From DASRVA01 sp050732875 (GTDB lineage: Bacteria; Gemmatimonadota; Gemmatimonadetes; JACCXV01; JAHWKZ01), in contig JBOHRQ010000006.1 of assembly GCA_050732875.1 (NCBI GenBank), positions 6,563 through 70,562 of the forward strand: 64,000 bases of DNA, in the 5' to 3' direction. Positions 60,057 to 64,000 of the stretch are shown in pieces. The translations under genes were made by a program, and so were the position numbers. Numbering within the stretch: the first letter of the stretch is position 1; every line of letters starts with the position of its first letter. The notes below the pieces were generated by a model. It was not told where the DNA came from. It was given only the letters and a program-made list of their open reading frames with translations, and made no database searches.

Positions 60057-61051
60057 TGGCGGGCGCGATCTGGGCGATCACGGAAACCGGCGCGAACGGG
60101 CTCAAGGGAATCTCGAACGAGGTGGTGGCCGCCGGGCAGAAGCTGGCCGGGCCGCTGGGGAAGCCGGTCGAAGCGGTCGTGATGGGATCGGCTGTGCGTG
60201 ACGCGGCCGAGAAGGTCGCCGCGAAGGAGCTCGGCCGGGTGCGCCTGATCGACGACCCCCGGCTCGATCCCTATACGCCGGACGCCTTCACCGCGGCCCT
60301 CAAGCAGGCGATCGAGGCCGAGGGACCGGAGCTCGTCCTCTTCCCGCACACCTACCAGGTGCGCGACTGGGTGCCGCGACTGGCCGCCGAGCTGGAGGCC
60401 GGCTTCATCTCCGATGTCGTCGATGTCCGGGTCGCGGACGGCCGGCCCGTGTTCGTCCGCCAGCCCTATCAGGGCAAGCTCAACGCCGACTGCGTGTTCG
60501 CCGGTGACGGGCCGCATCTGGCGAGCCTCCAGTCGGGAGCGTACCTGGCCTCGGACGCCGCCGACGGCAACGCGCCCGCGGAGATCGTCGAGCAGGCGGT
60601 CGACCTCTCCGGAGTCGAGATCCGCACCGAGGTGCTCGATACCTTCCAGGAAGTCGAGGACAAAGTCGACCTCTCGCGCGCCGACGTGATCGTGGCCGTC
60701 GGCCGGGGGATCGGCAAGCAGGAGAAGATCGGGATCGTCGAGGAGCTGACGAAGGCGCTCGGCGGGCAGCTCGCCGCCAGCCGTCCCGTCTGCGACAACG
60801 AGTGGCTCCCCATGGATCGGCAGATCGGCTCTTCGGGGCAGACCGTCGCTCCCCGGCTCTACGTGGCGGTCGGCATCTCCGGAGCCATTCAGCACCTCGT
60901 GGGTATGAAGAACTCGGGCACGATCGTCGCCATCAACAAGGATGCGAACGCGCCCATCTTCTCGGTCTCTGACTACGGCATCGTCGGGGACCTCTTCGAG
61001 ATCGTGCCCGCGCTGACCGAGAAGGTGAAGGAGGCGAAGGGCGCGGCCTGA
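60056..61051 (+). CDS. etfA: Electron transfer flavoprotein alpha subunit
   Basis: 331 residues. The C-terminal FAD domain is ADVIVAVGRGIGKQEKIGIV, SRPVCDNEWLPMDRQIGSSG, QTVAPRLYVAVGISGAIQHL and GMKNSGTIVAINKDANAPIF. It carries FAD and passes electrons to ETF-quinone oxidoreductase. Translationally coupled to etfB; nadA follows after four bases. Confidence 0.96.
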   Translation: MAGAIWAITETGANGLKGISNEVVAAGQKLAGPLGKPVEAVVMGSAVRDAAEKVAAKELGRVRLIDDPRLDPYTPDAFTAALKQAIEAEGPELVLFPHTYQVRDWVPRLAAELEAGFISDVVDVRVADGRPVFVRQPYQGKLNADCVFAGDGPHLASLQSGAYLASDAADGNAPAEIVEQAVDLSGVEIRTEVLDTFQEVEDKVDLSRADVIVAVGRGIGKQEKIGIVEELTKALGGQLAASRPVCDNEWLPMDRQIGSSGQTVAPRLYVAVGISGAIQHLVGMKNSGTIVAINKDANAPIFSVSDYGIVGDLFEIVPALTEKVKEAKGAA

Positions 61052-61055
61052 CCCG

Positions 61056-62279
61056 ATGCGCCCACACGGCCTACGCATGGAAGACCTGAAGATCTTCGAG
61101 GAAGTCTCGCTCGAGTGCGACGAGAAGGGGACGCTCCCCTATGAGGGCGGCCACAGCCACGGCACGACGGGCGTGCTCCTGGCGGCCGACACACCGCTCC
61201 CCTTCGACGGCTATCGGGCGATGGACGAGGGCGAGTGCGCGAGGCGGATCCACGCCGCCAAAGCCACGCTGGGCGACGACCTCGTCATCCTCGTCCACCA
61301 TTACCAGCGGAACGACGTCTATCAGTTCGCCGACCTGACGGGAGACTCGTTCAAGCTCTCCCGGCAGGCGGCCGACGCCGAGGCGACCACGATCGTCTTC
61401 TGCGGGGTCCACTTCATGGCCGAGTCCGCGGACATCCTCTCGCGGGACGACCAGGTCGTGATCCTGCCCGACCTGTCGGCCGGCTGCTCGATGGCCGACA
61501 TGGCCGACATCGGCCAGGTGGAGGAGTGCTGGGACGCGCTCGCGGACGCCCTGGGCGGCGATCCCGCCCGGCGCGTCATGCCGGTGACCTACATGAACTC
61601 GAGCGCGGACCTCAAGGCCTTCTGCGGCCGACTGGGTGGCATCGTGTGCACGTCCAGCAACGCCGCCGCGGTCCTCGAGTGGGCGTACGCCCAGCGCGAG
61701 AAGGTGCTCTTCTTCCCCGACCAGCATCTGGGACGTAACACGGCCAAGGCGATGGGCATCCCGCTCGAGGACATGGTCCTCTGGAGCCCGCGCGCCGTCG
61801 ACGGCGGCGTGGACCCGGAGGGGCTCGAGCGCGCCAGGATCATCCTCTGGGAGGGCTGGTGCTCGGTCCACAATCTCTTCCGGGCCGAGCACATCGATCG
61901 GATCCGGGAGGCGAAGCCGGGCGTCCGGATCCTCGTTCATCCCGAGTGCCGGATGGAGGTGGTCGACAAGGCCGACGTGATCGGCTCGACTGAGAAGATC
62001 GTCCGCACGATCGAGGCGGCGCCGTCCGGCAGCGAGTGGGCAATCGGGACCGAGATCCATCTCGTCAACCGGCTCAAGGAGCGGCATCCCGACAAGGGGA
62101 TTCACTTCCTGTCTCCGACCGTCTGCATGTGCGCGACCATGTACCGGATCGACATGCCCCATCTGGCTTGGACGCTCGACAATCTGGTCACGGGCCACGT
62201 CGTCAACCGCGTCCAGGTCGACGTGGAGACCGCCCGCCTGGCGCGCGTGGCGCTCGACCGGATGCTGGCCGTCGTCTGA
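61056..62279 (+). CDS. nadA: Quinolinate synthase NadA
   Basis: 407 residues (or 400 from ATG 61077). LVILVHHYQRNDVYQFADLT, GDSFKLSRQA, IVFCGVHFMAESADIL and PDLSAGCSMADMAD, then MNSSADLKAFCG, CTSSNAA, PDQHLGRNTA and SPTVCMCATMYRID. The 4Fe-4S cysteines are near residues 144, 198 and 357-359. It condenses iminoaspartate and dihydroxyacetone phosphate for NAD synthesis. The long-form N-terminus is of the bacterial A-type. Tight spacing puts it in the etfBA operon. Confidence 0.96.
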   Translation: MRPHGLRMEDLKIFEEVSLECDEKGTLPYEGGHSHGTTGVLLAADTPLPFDGYRAMDEGECARRIHAAKATLGDDLVILVHHYQRNDVYQFADLTGDSFKLSRQAADAEATTIVFCGVHFMAESADILSRDDQVVILPDLSAGCSMADMADIGQVEECWDALADALGGDPARRVMPVTYMNSSADLKAFCGRLGGIVCTSSNAAAVLEWAYAQREKVLFFPDQHLGRNTAKAMGIPLEDMVLWSPRAVDGGVDPEGLERARIILWEGWCSVHNLFRAEHIDRIREAKPGVRILVHPECRMEVVDKADVIGSTEKIVRTIEAAPSGSEWAIGTEIHLVNRLKERHPDKGIHFLSPTVCMCATMYRIDMPHLAWTLDNLVTGHVVNRVQVDVETARLARVALDRMLAVV

Positions 62280-62710
62280 TCTTCCGCTCCATACTTCCTC
62301 CACCGATCCACCGGCGCGGCTCCCGCCGCGCGATCGCCGCCGTGCTGGGGGTGGCGACGCTGACACTCCTCGGGTGCGGGCTGCGGCAGCGGATCCCGGG
62401 CTTCGGTCCGGCGCGGGACGGTACCCTCCTCGTCCGGCACAGCGAGTCAGCTCCACAGGAGATCTGGGTGAACGAGACCCTGCTCGGACTGGCGCAGCCG
62501 GGCGGCATCACCTGCTTCCAGGACGTTCCCACGGGCACGCTGCGGGTCGAGGCGCGGGAGCCGGGCGCGGTGCTCTCCTCCGGCATCGAGACGCTGACCC
62601 GCGCGACCCAGATCGTCCTCCCGCCCGAGCAGCCGCTTCTCTGGGACATCGACCACGACCAGGTGTTCTCGGGCCGGGCGCACGCACGGCTGTGTGGGGA
62701 AGGCGATTGA
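62276..62710 (+). CDS. Hypothetical lipoprotein downstream of nadA
   Basis: About 144 residues. A basic segment (HRRGSRRAIAAVLGVATLTL then LGCG) is a lipoprotein signal with lipobox LLGC. The mature part (RDGTLLVRHSESAPQEIWVN, FQDVPTGTLRVEAREPG) is a small beta-rich domain I cannot assign. The only start that keeps the basic part is CTG 62276, overlapping the nadA stop; GTG 62341 would leave a very short signal. Start confidence is low; the coding frame itself looks real. Confidence 0.6.
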   Translation: MIFRSILPPPIHRRGSRRAIAAVLGVATLTLLGCGLRQRIPGFGPARDGTLLVRHSESAPQEIWVNETLLGLAQPGGITCFQDVPTGTLRVEAREPGAVLSSGIETLTRATQIVLPPEQPLLWDIDHDQVFSGRAHARLCGEGD

Positions 62711-62744
62711 CATTTGTACTGCATGCTTACATGTTTAAAGCATG
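62707..62744 (+). promoter_or_regulatory. Promoter and operator of FitAB/VapBC-type module
   Basis: TTGACA (62707-62712) is a consensus -35; a weak -10 lies about 17 bases on (CATGTT, 62730-62735). A perfect inverted repeat CATGCTT-N9-AAGCATG (62722-62728, 62738-62744) spans the -10 and includes the antitoxin ATG (62742), so both transcription and the start codon lie in the operator. Confidence 0.7.
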
Positions 62745-62972
62745 AGCAGGATGATCCAGCTCCGAAACGTCCCCGATTCCCTCCACCGGAAGCTCAAGTC
62801 CCGCGCCGCGCTCGCCGGAATGTCCCTTTCCGACTATCTCATCGGCGAGATCCGAAAGACCGCCGACCGACCGACGATGGAGGAGCTCCGGGAGCGGCTC
62901 GCCCGGCGTGAGCCGGTCCGTCCGAAAGAGTCACCGGCGGAGGCGGTCCGGGCCGAACGCGAGCATCGGTGA
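62742..62972 (+). CDS. FitA/VapB-type RHH antitoxin
   Basis: 76 residues: SRMIQLRNVPDSLHRKLKSR, AALAGMSLSDYLIGEIRKTA form the FitA ribbon-helix-helix; the tail RPTMEELRERLARREPVRP wraps the toxin. Leaderless by position. The toxin GTG overlaps its TGA by four bases. Confidence 0.92.
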   Translation: MSRMIQLRNVPDSLHRKLKSRAALAGMSLSDYLIGEIRKTADRPTMEELRERLARREPVRPKESPAEAVRAEREHR

Positions 62973-63361
62973 TCGTCGTCGACGCTTCGGCGATCCTCGA
63001 AGTTCTTCTCGGAACGCCGGCCGCTGATGCCGTCTCCGAGCGACTCTTTCGGGAAGGGGAGACCTGGCATGCACCGCATCTCCTCGATCTCGAGGTCGCT
63101 CAGGTACTTCGCCGTTTTGCCGCCGCGGGTGAAATGGCCGATGATCGAGGAAGGGTCGCCCTGGAGGACCTGCAGCAGATGCCCCTGACACGCTATCCGC
63201 ATGCGGTCTTCCTGCCGAGAGTCTGGGATCTCCGGCACAACTTTTCCGCCTATGACGCGGCCTATCTCGCGCTTGCCGAGGCCCTGGGCGCGCCCCTGGT
63301 GACTCGCGACGCCAGGCTGGCCGCTGCACCCAGCCTCGAGGCCGTCGTGGAAGTCCTGTGA
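62969..63361 (+). CDS. vapC: PIN-domain toxin (VapC/FitB family)
   Basis: 130 residues from GTG 62969. Acidic active-site residues are in IVVDASAILEVLLG, LDLEVAQVLRR, FSAYDAAYLALAEALGAPLV and TRDARLAAA. A Mg-dependent ribonuclease acting on tRNA or rRNA, held by the RHH antitoxin. Intact. Confidence 0.94.
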   Translation: MIVVDASAILEVLLGTPAADAVSERLFREGETWHAPHLLDLEVAQVLRRFAAAGEMADDRGRVALEDLQQMPLTRYPHAVFLPRVWDLRHNFSAYDAAYLALAEALGAPLVTRDARLAAAPSLEAVVEVL

Positions 63362-63401
63362 TCGTCCACTCCATCCCCATCCATCGAGAAGGAGCGGAAC
63401 C

Positions 63402-63680
63402 ATGGCCGAGGTGAACATCCGCGTTCAGCCCACTCCCAACCCGAACAGTCTCCTCTTCCACGTCGACCGGACCATCACCGAGGAGCGGATGAAGCAGTTC
63501 AACTCGGCCGACGAGACGGAGGCGGTCCCGCTGGCCAGGGCGCTCTTCGCGATCGAGAACGTGACGACCATCTTCTTCATGCCGAACTCGATCACGGTGA
63601 GCAAGGAGCCGGAGGGAGACTGGGACCAGATCGCGCCGGCCGCCGAGGAGGCGATCCAGGCGCACTTCGCGGAGGCCTAG
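63402..63680 (+). CDS. Nfu/NifU N-terminal domain protein
   Basis: 92 residues; GAAGGAGCGG precedes the ATG. NIRVQPTPNPNSLLFHVDRT, AVPLARALFAIENVTTIFFM then NSITVSKEPEGDWDQI is the Nfu N-domain (PF08712). The C-terminal CxxC domain of full Nfu is absent, so this is the stand-alone N-domain, with a possible adaptor role in Fe-S delivery. Its TAG overlaps the convergent queD stop through CTAG (63677-63680). Confidence 0.92.
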   Translation: MAEVNIRVQPTPNPNSLLFHVDRTITEERMKQFNSADETEAVPLARALFAIENVTTIFFMPNSITVSKEPEGDWDQIAPAAEEAIQAHFAEA

Positions 63681-64000
63681 GCCCGGTACGTCGCGAACGA
63701 CGTCGGCGTCTCCCACAGACGCACGGCGGAGACCGGGAGCCCCTTCTCATCGGCGTGGCGGAAGATCTCGCGGGCGATGTTCTCGGCGGTGGGGTTGTCG
63801 TCCATGAGGTAGCGGGGCTCGCCGTGCTCCTCGAGCCAGGCCACCAGGGGATCGTCCTTCCGGAGCAGCATCTGGTGGTCGAGCCGCTCGTCGATCCAGC
63901 GCTTCACATCGGCCTTCACGTCCCCGAAGTCGACCACCATCCCGCGCGAGTCGAGCGCGTCCGACTCGAGCTCGATCTCGACCAGGCCGTTGTGGCCGTG
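63677..64000 (-). CDS. queD: 6-carboxy-tetrahydropterin synthase (partial)
   Basis: The C-terminal 107 residues are in the window; the N-terminus lies beyond base 64000. HGHNGLVEIELESDALDS carries the zinc histidines. DFGDVKADVKRWIDERLDHQ has the catalytic Asp/His, and NPTAENIAREIF and VRLWETPTSFATY complete the pterin-binding site. It makes the queuosine precursor CPH4 (or acts in pterin synthesis). Confidence 0.95.
   Translation of the reverse strand, partial: HGHNGLVEIELESDALDSRGMVVDFGDVKADVKRWIDERLDHQMLLRKDDPLVAWLEEHGEPRYLMDDNPTAENIAREIFRHADEKGLPVSAVRLWETPTSFATYRA

Noticed and set aside
61071..62456. Long antisense frame opposite nadA
   Set aside because: Low-complexity GC shadow; nadA on the plus strand is complete and recognisable.
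1..64000. CRISPR arrays, rRNA or tRNA genes, insertion sequences, prophage
   Set aside because: No regularly spaced repeats, no transposase or integrase gene, no phage structural gene and no cloverleaf that I could recognise by eye. A tRNAscan and repeat search would settle the RNA and repeat cases.

Overview
The window is 64 kb of GC-rich, densely coded chromosomal DNA from a Gram-negative bacterium with an outer membrane (TonB-dependent receptor, OmpA-type protein, outer-membrane barrel, many signal peptides and lipoboxes). The mix of LacI/TonB sugar uptake, secreted beta-lactamase-fold hydrolases, TPR-fused cyclases, an ECF sigma/anti-sigma pair, PolX and EtfAB fits an environmental lineage such as Gemmatimonadota, Eisenbacteria or a similar poorly cultured phylum. 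That placement is inference; there is no rRNA or tRNA gene to anchor it.

Layout. 1-7.5 kb: a LacI regulator translationally coupled to a TonB receptor cut by the window edge, a DUF5996 protein, an outer-membrane barrel, an ATM1-type ABC exporter coupled to a DUF3574 lipoprotein, and two gene remnants. 7.7-13.2 kb: an LpqC-like esterase, a two-gene YeeE/YedE transporter, and a TPR-fused adenylate cyclase followed by an SH3/metallo-beta-lactamase protein. 13.2-14.3 kb: two tandem cold-shock genes, each with a duplicated leader that carries an intrinsic-terminator hairpin. 14.3-24.3 kb: an exported class V aminotransferase, a higBA module with a frameshifted toxin, an ornithine cyclodeaminase/threonine dehydratase pair, secreted proteins, a second TPR cyclase and a VOC protein. 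24.4-33.5 kb: a RelE-type module, a lipoprotein, mutS, hydrolases, and a zinc-ribbon cyclase whose last ribbon cysteine codon is an in-frame TGA followed by a SECIS-like hairpin; then an RHH/nucleotidyltransferase pair. 33.5-46.8 kb: hydrolases, a YidB-BON-OmpA protein, a DUF4143 ATPase behind paired operators, a LytTR/XRE/membrane cluster, a CopG/RelE module, esterases, AraC, DoxX and a TolB-like propeller. 46.8-64 kb is mostly housekeeping: methyltransferase, SPOR protein, holA, anti-sigma/sigma, fadD, polX, MarR-GNAT and PadR regulators, etfBA-nadA, a FitAB/VapBC-type module, an Nfu N-domain protein and a partial queD.

Two themes stand out. First, cyclic-nucleotide signalling: three class III cyclases with three different architectures. 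Second, toxin-antitoxin-type modules: six, two of them decayed, and several with clear inverted-repeat operators in their promoters. Many recognisable promoters (TTGAC[A/G], 16-18 bases, TATAAT-like) sit so close to the start codon that leaderless translation is likely.

The strongest candidates for something undescribed are the TGA-containing cyclase at 31562-32356 (possible selenoprotein or stop-codon switch) and the twin cold-shock leaders at 13511-13675 and 14058-14223 (possible Csp-controlled attenuation).
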